From NCBI GenBank assembly GCA_963676655.2, contig CAXXKX010000003.1, forward strand, positions 2,480,001-2,544,000: a stretch of 64,000 nucleotides of DNA. The letters run 5' to 3'. Shown here in pieces: positions 1 to 7,585 of this stretch (its first letter is position 1; the number at the start of each line of letters is the position of its first letter). Made by a program: the position numbers and the translations under genes. A model generated the notes under the pieces. The model had not been told where the DNA came from. It saw only the letters and a program-made list of their open reading frames with translations, and ran no database searches. This DNA comes from G963676655 sp963676655 (GTDB lineage: Bacteria; Verrucomicrobiota; Lentisphaeria; Victivallales; Victivallaceae).

Positions 1-20
1 GCATTACAGAAGTTTCGTCG

Positions 21-575
21 TTATAGTTTTAATCTGAATTTGAAAATCTTATATACTCGTTGAATGATAACAAGTAAAGTAAGAAATGATAAAATGTAGA
101 TTACATAAGCTAGATATTCTAAGCCCATTTTAACCCAAGTACACGAACACTGATCAAAGCATATGAATATTATAGAAATCAATACAGATAAAAGACAAAG
201 CATTAAAGCAAATGATACATTATAAAAAAGTTCTTCTGCAAGCCGATTGGCGTTTGTTAATTTTTGAATGTCCTCAGGATAATTTTTTTCATCATCATTT
301 ATATCTTTTGTAAGCTGATCTTTTAAGTGTACAGATAAGTCACACAATGGGATTAATAATGAGAGTAAAAAGCCACTAGCAATTGAAAATGCAACAATAA
401 TACTATTAACAATGTCTTTTGTAGTATTTATATATGATGTTATAAAAAAACTAACAACAATGGGAAATAATAGATGAAATACAATTTCTTTATAATTGAT
501 TTTTTTTGTTTTATAAGAATAAAAAGTTTTGAAATGATCAATTATAATTTCCCAAGGACTTAACCTTTTAAACAT
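21..575 (-). CDS. Multi-pass membrane protein of unknown function
   Basis: This 184-residue protein is not recognised. It has a basic N-terminal segment (about residues 1-28), two hydrophobic segments at about 33-50 and 57-78, a charged loop with several acidic residues (about 85-105), and two more hydrophobic segments at about 115-140 and 150-170. It is therefore probably an inner-membrane protein with four passes. The ATG follows the stop of the upstream gene by three bases, and an AAGGA ribosome site lies inside that gene's end, so the two are translationally linked. Base composition is far more AT-rich than most of the window, which suggests transfer. A soluble partner plus a small membrane protein resembles the layout of some phage-defence or toxin modules, but no family assignment supports this. 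Confidence 0.7.
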   Translation of the reverse strand: MFKRLSPWEIIIDHFKTFYSYKTKKINYKEIVFHLLFPIVVSFFITSYINTTKDIVNSIIVAFSIASGFLLSLLIPLCDLSVHLKDQLTKDINDDEKNYPEDIQKLTNANRLAEELFYNVSFALMLCLLSVLISIIFICFDQCSCTWVKMGLEYLAYVIYILSFLTLLVIIQRVYKIFKFRLKL

Positions 576-578
576 TTT

Positions 579-1427
579 TCAATCCTTTGACATGTCCTCA
601 ATAAGATTACTGGATTCTTCAAGTATTTTTTGAGGATATGGATGTCCTGTTTTAGAACTAATAATTCTTTCAGGTAAAACCAAAGCTATATCAGTATTGC
701 TAATATTTCCCAATGTAAAAGTTGCAGTTCTACTGCCAAGCATTGTTTTTACCTGAGTTTTATCAATAGGGGATCCATTGTATGTTTTCCATTTCTCTAT
801 GTTGGGATACAGTTTTTTTACAATTGATGGCTTTGTTATTCTAATATCAGCTCTAAATGCCTTTTTATCTTCTTTATCTAATGAGTTTTCAAGTTCTTCT
901 GGAACGGTTTTAGTTTTAAAGCATATTGATTTAACTACTGATTCTTTGAAAAACTTTTCTGCAACTTCTTTCTTTGTTTGTAAAAAGAAATGTATTGAAT
1001 AGTCTTGGTGCCGGCTTGAACAGAATGTATTGATATCATTATCAAATGCAGTTTTAATTCCAAGAGTTCCAATTTTTTGAATAACTAAAATAGCTTTTCT
1101 TCTACTTACACATTTAACTTGAAAGAAAAAAGGCATTGTTTGAGCATCATGTGTTGTTTGTTTTGCCTTAATTTTCCCTGTTTCAATATCTGTTAATTCT
1201 GCTTCAAATCCAAATTCACCAGCTTTCATCGTTCCATGACAAATATGTTTGTCAAAAGGAGTAAATTCATCTAAGAACAAATATTTTTCTGAAACAATTG
1301 ATCTTTTTTCTTTTCTTGTAAAGTACTCTTTTAGAATGTCTTCTATTGAAATTTCATCGGCTTTATCAATTTCATAATCTTTACACTTTAAAGTTATTTG
1401 ATAGGGGACAAGAAAATGGTGAAGCAT
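579..1427 (-). CDS. Hypothetical protein, partner of a membrane protein
   Basis: This 282-residue soluble protein is not recognised. It has no signal peptide and no membrane segment. It is rich in Lys, Glu and Ile, and mixes short beta-prone stretches (such as RKAILVIQKIG near residue 110) with helical charged stretches. A strong AAGGAGG ribosome site four to five bases before the ATG supports the start. It is the first gene of a two-gene operon with the four-pass membrane protein downstream. The codon use is AT-rich and unlike the following genes. A stress or defence role is possible from the context only. An alternative is a cargo gene of a mobile element whose left part lies outside the window. 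Confidence 0.7.
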   Translation of the reverse strand: MLHHFLVPYQITLKCKDYEIDKADEISIEDILKEYFTRKEKRSIVSEKYLFLDEFTPFDKHICHGTMKAGEFGFEAELTDIETGKIKAKQTTHDAQTMPFFFQVKCVSRRKAILVIQKIGTLGIKTAFDNDINTFCSSRHQDYSIHFFLQTKKEVAEKFFKESVVKSICFKTKTVPEELENSLDKEDKKAFRADIRITKPSIVKKLYPNIEKWKTYNGSPIDKTQVKTMLGSRTATFTLGNISNTDIALVLPERIISSKTGHPYPQKILEESSNLIEDMSKD

Positions 1428-1465
1428 ATTTCCTCCTTATTGATTGGTGAATTATATTCTGTAAT

Positions 1466-1493
1466 AAAATATATAATAAAGATAAGTTGTCAA
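1466..1493 (-). promoter_or_regulatory. Sigma-70-like promoter of the AT-rich two-gene module
   Basis: On the minus strand a perfect TTGACA (1488-1493) is followed by a 16-base spacer and TATTTT (1466-1471). Transcription would start near 1459, about 30 bases upstream of the ATG at 1427. The region is very AT-rich, so chance matches are more likely than elsewhere. Confidence 0.45.
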
Positions 1494-1570
1494 TTGAAAA
1501 AGTCAAGTTGTAATTTGAAATTATTATTAAATGTTGCAAACCCCAAAAAATGAAATAAAAAAAATCCCCA

Positions 1571-1610
1571 GGCATTACGCCAGCACCAAATCAAGAGAGA
1601 GGTGGTGTTT
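1571..1610 (+). repeat. Intergenic 40-base element, copy A
   Basis: This 40-base block aligns without gaps to 7433-7472 with 32 identical positions, including GGCATT, CGCC and AATCAAGAG. Both copies are preceded by a run of A and lie in the same orientation. The second copy lies directly after the stop codon of a DUF4838 gene. Copy A has no upstream plus-strand gene, so it may be the remaining 3' end of a lost gene. Confidence 0.55.
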
Positions 1611-1700
1611 ACGTCGGATGACCATTGTTAATAATCAAGCCGTCAGTTAGTCCGTCAGTTGATTAATATACTTTGAGTGGAGCCTTTATATTGTATTTGC

Positions 1701-1728
1701 TGTTGACTGTTGACTGTCGACTGTTAAC
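1701..1728. repeat. Short tandem repeat, four 7-base units (TGTTGAC)
   Basis: Four consecutive 7-base units, TGTTGAC, TGTTGAC, TGTCGAC and TGTTAAC, lie in the 400-base stretch between the minus-strand module and the gene at 1828. The rest of this stretch (1428-1827) holds the minus-strand promoter, the 40-base element, a terminator-like hairpin and the promoter of the next gene. Confidence 0.6.
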
Positions 1729-1730
1729 TT

Positions 1731-1767
1731 CAGCTATTCCGCTTGCGGGATGGCTGTAAATTTTTTT
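1731..1767 (+). terminator. Rho-independent terminator-like hairpin with no upstream gene
   Basis: The sequence 1731-1756 folds into a 12-pair stem (three G-U pairs) with a two-base loop. It is followed after four bases by seven T (1761-1767), the pattern of a plus-strand intrinsic terminator. No plus-strand gene in the window ends before it, which fits deletion of a former gene to the left. Confidence 0.6.
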
Positions 1768-1768
1768 A

Positions 1769-1797
1769 TTGCTTTACACATCCTTTTATGATATAAT
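1769..1797 (+). promoter_or_regulatory. Predicted sigma-70 promoter for the gene at 1828
   Basis: TTGCTT (1769-1774) and a perfect TATAAT (1792-1797) are separated by 17 bases. The start of transcription would fall near 1804, leaving a short leader that carries the AGGGGG ribosome site at 1814-1819. Confidence 0.55.
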
Positions 1798-1827
1798 TTA
1801 AAAAGATGGAACAAGGGGGTTGCCTTA

Positions 1828-2553
1828 ATGGATAAGCATCTGAAAGATAAACCGGCTTTAAATGTTGAAGTCAATGGCCAACATGTTTGTACCGCAGGTA
1901 TCTGCGGTGATGGCGTTTTGACGGCATCATTTCATTGCTATCAATACTTTTTTAAAAAATATTTTTCCAGGAAAAAAAAAGAAGAGAATTGGTGCAACTT
2001 AACTATTCTGGGGCTCTTTGACGATCTCTTTTATTGGTGGGCCAACCTTGACTCTATCATAGTTCCTGATTCGGTAATAACTTTAAAAATCATAAATGCG
2101 GAATCAATCGATGAGCCGTTGGAAATAAAACACAAGAGCAAAATCTCCGGGCAATCTGGTTTTTTCAGTTCTGATTTTTTCTTTTTCTGGCGCAAATTTC
2201 GCAAAAAGAAGATAATACCCAGAATGGCATTTATTGCGGAACTGAATGGGAAATTTATTTGCGATACAAGCCTCCCTGTACCTGGTTTGTCTGACGTTAC
2301 TCTGAGAATTCATAACTTAATAAACGCCGATGGAATTTTTGCTGATAACATTTCACTGTATATCAGCTGGACCGACTCAAGCCAATCATTGCCGGGTGAA
2401 CATTTTGAATGGTACTACAACGAAAACCTGCAAACAGGAGATGAAATTTCACTGAAAGTGATTGAAAACACCGCAACAGAACTTCCTCCTGAATTCAAAC
2501 CTGAAAAGAGTAATGCATTTCTTGAATTCTCGAAAAAAAATCAAATGTTTTAA
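1828..2553 (+). CDS. Hypothetical protein with two repeated domains
   Basis: This 241-residue protein is not recognised. It has no signal peptide or clear membrane segment. It appears to contain two copies of one domain. Residues about 12-112 begin VEVNGQHVC and end with ITLKIINAESIDEPLEI. Residues about 132-232 begin AELNGKFIC and contain ISLKVIENTATELPPEF. The two halves are joined by a basic, Phe-rich linker (about 112-131). Each half looks beta-rich. A ribosome site (AGGGGG, eight bases before the ATG) and a good promoter support the start. It has its own promoter, and the regulator gene that follows has another, so the link to the downstream operon is unclear. Confidence 0.75.
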   Translation: MDKHLKDKPALNVEVNGQHVCTAGICGDGVLTASFHCYQYFFKKYFSRKKKEENWCNLTILGLFDDLFYWWANLDSIIVPDSVITLKIINAESIDEPLEIKHKSKISGQSGFFSSDFFFFWRKFRKKKIIPRMAFIAELNGKFICDTSLPVPGLSDVTLRIHNLINADGIFADNISLYISWTDSSQSLPGEHFEWYYNENLQTGDEISLKVIENTATELPPEFKPEKSNAFLEFSKKNQMF

Positions 2554-2562
2554 GAAAAGCTA

Positions 2563-2591
2563 TTGACTTTTATCAGGAAAAGAATTATACT
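2563..2591 (+). promoter_or_regulatory. Sigma-70 promoter of the LacI regulator operon
   Basis: TTGACT (2563-2568) and TATACT (2586-2591) are spaced by 17 bases. The predicted start of transcription, near 2598, lies just before the palindrome at 2602-2615. This promoter should drive the regulator, pseudopilin and DUF4838 genes. Confidence 0.65.
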
Positions 2592-2601
2592 CATTAATGT
2601 G

Positions 2602-2615
2602 ATTGCACGAGCAAT
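2602..2615. promoter_or_regulatory. Candidate LacI-family operator
   Basis: The 14-base sequence ATTGCACGAGCAAT is an inverted repeat (ATTGC/GCAAT) around a central CG. That is the usual form of LacI-family operators. It overlaps the expected start of transcription, so binding would block the promoter. The gene downstream encodes a LacI-type protein, so autoregulation is the simplest reading. Confidence 0.55.
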
Positions 2616-2647
2616 TAGGTGTTGATTTTATATTTCAAGGAACTCAA

Positions 2648-3736
2648 ATGACTGTAACAATGAAAGACATAGCGTTGCTTGCCGGTGTTTCTCGTCAGGC
2701 CGTATCAGCGGTTCTTAATGGCAACGGGAGCAGCCGTGTATCTGAAGAGAACCGGGAAAAAATTTTACGCATATCCAAGGAAGTCAATTATATTCCGAAT
2801 AGTGCCGCTTTAAGTTTGAAAGGAGCTCCCTCGAACATTATTGGATTTATGGCTCCTATAATGGGTACTGGAGTGTGCTCGTCTTTGATAGATGAAATTT
2901 CAGAAATATTGATAGCGAAGGGATATAATATTTTATATAATGACTATAACTGGTCAAATTATAATGCAACTAAATCTCTGCTCAGCCTTGTTGCCCGCGG
3001 AGTTGACGGTATTATTATATACAATTCAGACGAAGAGAAAACCTTTGATACCAACCAAACAGTACCGTATTTATTTTGTTCCCACAATAATCATGACTTT
3101 ATGGATGTAGGCGTTGATAATGAATATGGCGGTTATCTTGCCACAAAACATCTCCTGGATCATGGACATAAAAAAGTTGCATTTATGTCCGTCCATGCGC
3201 AAGGCAAGAAAAATGCCAGATATAGAGGCTGGCTCAGGGCGCATAATGAAGCTGGAATACAAATCAGCGAAAGTGATGTAATAATTTTACGTGATTTCAA
3301 CGGAGATGCGAATAGTGTCGTTAATTATTTAAGGGAAAAAAGCGTTACTGCAGTTTTCTCCTTTAATGATTTTATTGGAATCAAGTTGATAAAAATTTTA
3401 ACCCAACGCGGAATCCGGGTTCCGGATGATATAGCTGTTATCGGTTACAACGGCTATACTTTTACTGAATCCTTCACTCCATCTTTGACTACTATTATCC
3501 AGCCAATCCGTCCACAAGCGGAATTTGGGGTTGACTTGCTGCTTTCAAGAATTAAAAACAAAGAACTCCATTCTCCCCCGGCGAACCATTTTATTAAACC
3601 GATTCTATTTAAGGGGGAAAGTTGCGGTTGCAAAGTTGATCCAATAAATAATTTCTTCCGTATTAATAATTTCAATATGTTGGAGAAAGATTATAAAATG
3701 AATTTTGATATAGACCTGTTAAATAATAACAATTAA
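2648..3736 (+). CDS. LacI-family transcriptional regulator
   Basis: The protein (362 residues from this start) has an N-terminal LacI helix-turn-helix and hinge (MKDIALLAGVSRQAVSAVLN, then NYIPNSAALSLK). A periplasmic-binding-protein-like effector domain follows (about residues 60-320), including the typical HGHKKVAFMS and FNDFIGIKLI segments. The C-terminal extension of about 35 residues is not typical of the family. The start at 2648 is chosen because AAGGAA lies five bases upstream and because an upstream TTG at 2603 falls inside the operator. It heads an operon with a pseudopilin (19 bases downstream) and a DUF4838 protein, so it probably senses a sugar released by that enzyme and represses the operon. 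Confidence 0.9.
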   Translation: MTVTMKDIALLAGVSRQAVSAVLNGNGSSRVSEENREKILRISKEVNYIPNSAALSLKGAPSNIIGFMAPIMGTGVCSSLIDEISEILIAKGYNILYNDYNWSNYNATKSLLSLVARGVDGIIIYNSDEEKTFDTNQTVPYLFCSHNNHDFMDVGVDNEYGGYLATKHLLDHGHKKVAFMSVHAQGKKNARYRGWLRAHNEAGIQISESDVIILRDFNGDANSVVNYLREKSVTAVFSFNDFIGIKLIKILTQRGIRVPDDIAVIGYNGYTFTESFTPSLTTIIQPIRPQAEFGVDLLLSRIKNKELHSPPANHFIKPILFKGESCGCKVDPINNFFRINNFNMLEKDYKMNFDIDLLNNNN

Positions 3737-3755
3737 CAAAAGGAGCTAGAGAAAA

Positions 3756-4499
3756 ATGAATCAAACAGGAAAAATCAACAACAATTCGGCTATATTCACG
3801 CTGATAGAGCTTTTAGTAGTAATAGCTATTATTGCTATTCTTGCGTCGATGTTACTACCAGCTTTGAATAAGGCAAGGGATAAGGCTAAAAGTATCCAGT
3901 GTTTAAGTAATGTAAAAAGTTGCGGAACGATGCTGAATTTTTATGCTTCTGATAACAATGATGTCATTTCATCAAAAGCATATTCCGGCTCATGGTACAA
4001 TTGCCTGGTTCAGAATAGCTATGCTCCGACATATACGCCAGGTAAAAGTGCTGTTGTGGTTTGTCCCACAGTCAAAGGTGGTTATTACGATATCTACTGC
4101 TGTTATGGATTATTAACCCCTAACTGGACAACCAATGCAAGTCATCCTGAATATAATTATTTAGCATGTGACGCAGCACTTTATTATCTCGATCTAAAAA
4201 AATTTAATAAATATCAAAAAAGATATCCATATGTAACGCCTTCAAAATTCATACTTCTCAGCGATAGTATGTGGGTCAAAGGTACAAGTCGTTATCCTCG
4301 ACCTTACCCTCAAATTGAACCGCATCGAATTCTTTCAGGTGGTTTATCGATGCCTCATGATAGCGGAAGGGCGGGAAATTCCCTTTTCTTTGATGGTCAT
4401 GGAGGTCGGACAGTTCGAGGTGATTCGTACTATGGTCCATGTGTTGGGGCCATCGTCAAATATGTTTCGATTGATGGAGAAAGTACCAGCGTTTTTTAA
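3756..4499 (+). CDS. Pseudopilin-like protein (prepilin N-terminal motif)
   Basis: The 247-residue protein begins with a short leader and the class III signal FTLIELLVVIAIIAILASM (about residues 15-33), the mark of proteins cut by a prepilin peptidase and N-methylated. A helical stretch (LNKARDKAKSIQCLSNVK) and a globular Cys-containing domain follow. The tail has the sequence HDSGRAGNSLFFDGH, a slightly longer variant of the H-X9-DG motif found in these proteins in PVC bacteria. An AGGAG site ten bases upstream supports the start. It lies between a LacI regulator and a DUF4838 enzyme, so it may help display, export or assemble the enzyme or bind the substrate. No secretion-system ATPase or secretin is nearby. 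Confidence 0.88.
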   Translation: MNQTGKINNNSAIFTLIELLVVIAIIAILASMLLPALNKARDKAKSIQCLSNVKSCGTMLNFYASDNNDVISSKAYSGSWYNCLVQNSYAPTYTPGKSAVVVCPTVKGGYYDIYCCYGLLTPNWTTNASHPEYNYLACDAALYYLDLKKFNKYQKRYPYVTPSKFILLSDSMWVKGTSRYPRPYPQIEPHRILSGGLSMPHDSGRAGNSLFFDGHGGRTVRGDSYYGPCVGAIVKYVSIDGESTSVF

Positions 4500-4565
4500 G
4501 ACGGGATACTCTATTTTTTTATGAATACAAGTCGAACCTTTTTTACCTTGGGATTCAAGTCAACA

Positions 4566-7418
4566 ATGAAAAAAATTATTATTATTTTGTATTTTTCTAT
4601 GCTTGCAGGACTTTACGCGAAGGATCATGTGATAAATGATTATAAATGGATTATTCCCCGGGGTAATGGCAGTTGTAAAAGAACAGGCGGGACTATGCAA
4701 CTTAAAATTATAGTTCCGGAAGGAAAGTCAAAAGGCGGGTCATATCAGGTTGGAAAACTTAAAAATAAAGTTTCTCTAAAGGGTTATAGATATATCAGAT
4801 TTTCCGCGCGCAGTACCGACAGGAAAAATCATATTGTCTATTTCTATTTGCGCCGCAGTCTGGCTCCAGATGACCAGGCAAATTTCTATAGTATGGTTGA
4901 AACTTCCTCCAAATGGCAAACCTATTATCTATGTCTGGAAACAAAGCGTGGAAAACGCTCGGCTGGTTTTTTTGCGTTTGCTAAAGGATCTCCAAACTGT
5001 AATATAGAGCTGAGTAAAGGAGGGGAATTATTGTCAATACAGCTTGCGGTGAAAGAATCCGCAAATATTGAAATAAAGGACATCAGACTTACTAGCGATA
5101 GAGAACTTAATAATAATCCGGTTATCGAAAGAATCGCAGAAAAAATAAAAGACCATGTTAAATTTAAGCCATATTGTTTTCAAAATATTATCAAACCGAA
5201 TGCTGTAGCTCTTGCCGGGTTTCAAATTGTTATAAGAAAAAATGCGAGTTCAGGGGAAAGGTTTGCCGCAAAAGAATTAAGTAAATATTTAAAAAAAGTA
5301 ACTGGAACAGAATTTCCGGTTACTGTAAAACCTAATGCTCCCAGGGTTATTAGGCTCGAAGTTAAACCAGGGAAGCCGGAAGAAGGCTTCAGCATCCAGT
5401 TGTTGGATGGACGAAGTTTGACTATTACTGGCAATTCTCCTCGTGGATTGGTTTATGCCGTATATGATTTTCTGGAAAAAGCAACCGGGATTCGATGGTT
5501 TGCTCCTTTTGATTATGGCGAAGTTGTTCCTTTTAATCCTGATTTGAAATTACCGCTTTTTAAGGACAGGTCATGGCCGCTAATGACATATCGGTGTAGT
5601 CATTATTGCAGTAATGGACGGATCGTTGATTCCAACAGGCACCGTTGGAATATGGCGGATTGGGCTTTCAAGAACAAATTTAATGTGGAATTGGAAAGAC
5701 TGTCCAATCAGGAAACTATTAATAATTTTTACGATAAACGAGGCACCTGCATTTGGTTACCGGAACATGCCGGACATAATTTTCACAAATGGATTCCGCC
5801 CGCAAAATATTTTAAAAATAGTCCGGAATTTTTTTGCTTTGATAAAACCGCACAAAAATGGCGTGCGAACCGTGTTCAGCTTTGTACCACAAATTCCCGG
5901 TTAATCGTCGAATTAGGGAAGATTGCCGATGATTATTTCAAACGTTGTCCGAACGATCAATATTTTCCTTTGTTTCAGGAAGACGGAAGCCGGCTTTGGT
6001 GCCAGTGCCCGGCATGTCTGGCTCTGAATCCCAGCGGTTGTAATTTGGCATCTGCATCGGAAAATAATATTAATTTAGCAAATAAAGTTTGTCAGGAAAT
6101 CCGCAAGTATCATCCGAACAAAGGAGTTTTTACTTACGCATATCATGAGACAGCGTTTCCCCCGCAAAATATTTTACCTGTGCCCGGTGTCCGGATAATG
6201 TATTGCTATTATTCTGACGGTTCGCCAATCCAACTGCCGTGGAATTCTCAAAACGGCCAATATATTTTACGCTGGAGTGAGCTTACTAATGGTAATGTTG
6301 TAGCATACACCTACCATTATTTAAATCCCCGCTATGCTTATAATAATGGAAACACACTTATAAATATGTTTCGCTTTTTTAATATAATCGGTATTCAGGG
6401 TTGCAATCAGGAAAGTTGTGAATATTGGGGCGGAATAGACTCATATCTAATTTATCTTGGGAGTCGCCTTGCCTGGAATCCCTGGTTTGATGAAGAGCAA
6501 TTTAAGGATGATTACTTTAATAAACTTTATGGGAAAGCATATTCGCCAATGCGCAAATTTTTTGATTTGCTGAGTAAAAAACTATGCGATAAGTCCCTAT
6601 GGCTTCGTTTTGGCTTTGGCCGTTACCCATTCGTTCCCTCTCCCGTCCTCAAGCAGTTGGAATACCTTATTTCCAGTGCAAAGAAATTAGCAGGGTCGGA
6701 TAGTCGTGTATTAAAAGCGGTGGCAGCCCAGGAGAAATATTTGCAGTTTCTCAAATCTTATTCTTACGCGTTAAAAGCTGGAGATAACTATTATCAAGCT
6801 CCGACACTGGTTAATTATCAAGTTGCTACAAAAGCGGTTTCAGAGCTTAGACAAATGAGTGGAACACTTTTTCCGAAGCGAATTATATCCGGATACATAA
6901 CTAAAACTTACGATGCCTGGCAAAGGGATCTTGATGCATCCTGGAGAGAGCAGTTGTCATTAAAAAAACTTGGTACCCGGTTCAAGATTATAAAACCCCT
7001 GAATCCGTGGAAATTCAAAGCAGACAAGGATGGTTCAGGAGATAGAGAAAAATGGTTTGCCGCTAAATTTGACGATTCTAAATGGAAAAGCATTGAAAGC
7101 GGAAAATCATGGGAAATTCAGGGACATCAGGCATACGATGGGATTGCTTGGTATCGTAAAACTTTAATAATTCCCGAAACAGACTCCGGTATATGTCTTT
7201 ATTTTGGAGGAGTGGATGAACGGGCTTGGATTTATTTGGACGGTAAATATATTGGGGGGCATCATAAAGGTGCAGCCGGGGATCTTTGGAATGAACCATT
7301 TACAATTATGTTCCCGCATGGAACCAGCCCGGGAAAACATCAATTGACCGTAAAAGTAATAGATAGTGCCGGACAAGGCGGGATCTGGAAGCCGGTTTAC
7401 CTGTTGGAGGAAAAATAA
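4566..7418 (+). CDS. Secreted DUF4838 glycoside-hydrolase-like protein
   Basis: The protein has 950 residues from this start, where a clear signal peptide begins (MKKIIIILYFSMLAGLYA). An in-frame ATG lies 15 codons upstream but would mask the signal. Domains in order: a beta-rich carbohydrate-binding-like region (about 25-170), an alpha-glucuronidase/hexosaminidase-type N-terminal alpha/beta domain (about 205-310, FAAKELSKYLKKVTG ... YDFLEKATGIRWF), the DUF4838 region (about 330-610) with the Cys-rich signature SRLWCQCPACL, and a C-terminal GH2-like jelly-roll sugar-binding domain (about 805-945). It probably acts on a polysaccharide outside the cytoplasm. The exact substrate is unknown. It is the last gene of the LacI-pseudopilin operon. 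Confidence 0.85.
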   Translation: MKKIIIILYFSMLAGLYAKDHVINDYKWIIPRGNGSCKRTGGTMQLKIIVPEGKSKGGSYQVGKLKNKVSLKGYRYIRFSARSTDRKNHIVYFYLRRSLAPDDQANFYSMVETSSKWQTYYLCLETKRGKRSAGFFAFAKGSPNCNIELSKGGELLSIQLAVKESANIEIKDIRLTSDRELNNNPVIERIAEKIKDHVKFKPYCFQNIIKPNAVALAGFQIVIRKNASSGERFAAKELSKYLKKVTGTEFPVTVKPNAPRVIRLEVKPGKPEEGFSIQLLDGRSLTITGNSPRGLVYAVYDFLEKATGIRWFAPFDYGEVVPFNPDLKLPLFKDRSWPLMTYRCSHYCSNGRIVDSNRHRWNMADWAFKNKFNVELERLSNQETINNFYDKRGTCIWLPEHAGHNFHKWIPPAKYFKNSPEFFCFDKTAQKWRANRVQLCTTNSRLIVELGKIADDYFKRCPNDQYFPLFQEDGSRLWCQCPACLALNPSGCNLASASENNINLANKVCQEIRKYHPNKGVFTYAYHETAFPPQNILPVPGVRIMYCYYSDGSPIQLPWNSQNGQYILRWSELTNGNVVAYTYHYLNPRYAYNNGNTLINMFRFFNIIGIQGCNQESCEYWGGIDSYLIYLGSRLAWNPWFDEEQFKDDYFNKLYGKAYSPMRKFFDLLSKKLCDKSLWLRFGFGRYPFVPSPVLKQLEYLISSAKKLAGSDSRVLKAVAAQEKYLQFLKSYSYALKAGDNYYQAPTLVNYQVATKAVSELRQMSGTLFPKRIISGYITKTYDAWQRDLDASWREQLSLKKLGTRFKIIKPLNPWKFKADKDGSGDREKWFAAKFDDSKWKSIESGKSWEIQGHQAYDGIAWYRKTLIIPETDSGICLYFGGVDERAWIYLDGKYIGGHHKGAAGDLWNEPFTIMFPHGTSPGKHQLTVKVIDSAGQGGIWKPVYLLEEK

Positions 7419-7426
7419 AAAAAAGG

Positions 7427-7449
7427 GGGCCGGGCATTGCGCCCGGCCC
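7427..7449 (+). terminator. GC-rich hairpin after the DUF4838 gene
   Basis: A perfect nine-pair stem, GGGCCGGGC with GCCCGGCCC, has a five-base loop and begins nine bases after the stop codon. The T-run lies about 19 bases downstream (from 7468) rather than directly after the stem, so it is an atypical terminator. It forms the left part of the conserved 40-base intergenic element. Confidence 0.55.
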
Positions 7450-7472
7450 GAATCAAGAGGGAGGGGTTGTTT
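7433..7472 (+). repeat. Intergenic 40-base element, copy B
   Basis: This copy matches 1571-1610 at 32 of 40 positions without gaps. It overlaps the hairpin at 7427-7449 and ends in the T-run. The AATCAAGAGGGAGG part resembles a ribosome site, but no open frame follows it. A role in 3'-end formation is therefore more likely than translation. Confidence 0.55.
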
Positions 7473-7478
7473 TTTTTA

Positions 7479-7506
7479 TTAAGAATTAAGAATTAAGAAT
7501 TAAGAA
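7479..7506. repeat. Four tandem TTAAGAA units
   Basis: Four perfect 7-base TTAAGAA units lie between the convergent DUF4838 and hydrogenase genes. They follow the 40-base element directly. No gene is visible here. Confidence 0.75.
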
Positions 7507-7534
7507 TTACAAATCAGGAATCAGTTCAGATAAC

Positions 7535-7575
7535 CCCGGTTGCCGGTCAAGTCCCCGGATTTTCCGGCAACCGGG
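7535..7575. terminator. Long inverted repeat downstream of the hydrogenase operon
   Basis: CCCGGTTGCCGG (7535-7546) and CCGGCAACCGGG (7564-7575) form a perfect 12-pair stem with a 17-base loop, 11 bases past the end of hydA. There is no T-run on the minus strand, so it may protect the mRNA 3' end or act as a factor-dependent terminator. Confidence 0.45.
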
Positions 7576-7585
7576 AATCTTTAAT

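Noticed and set aside
2603..2647. Longer N-terminus of the LacI regulator from a TTG
   Set aside because: The TTG is inside the operator palindrome and there is a good ribosome site for the ATG at 2648.
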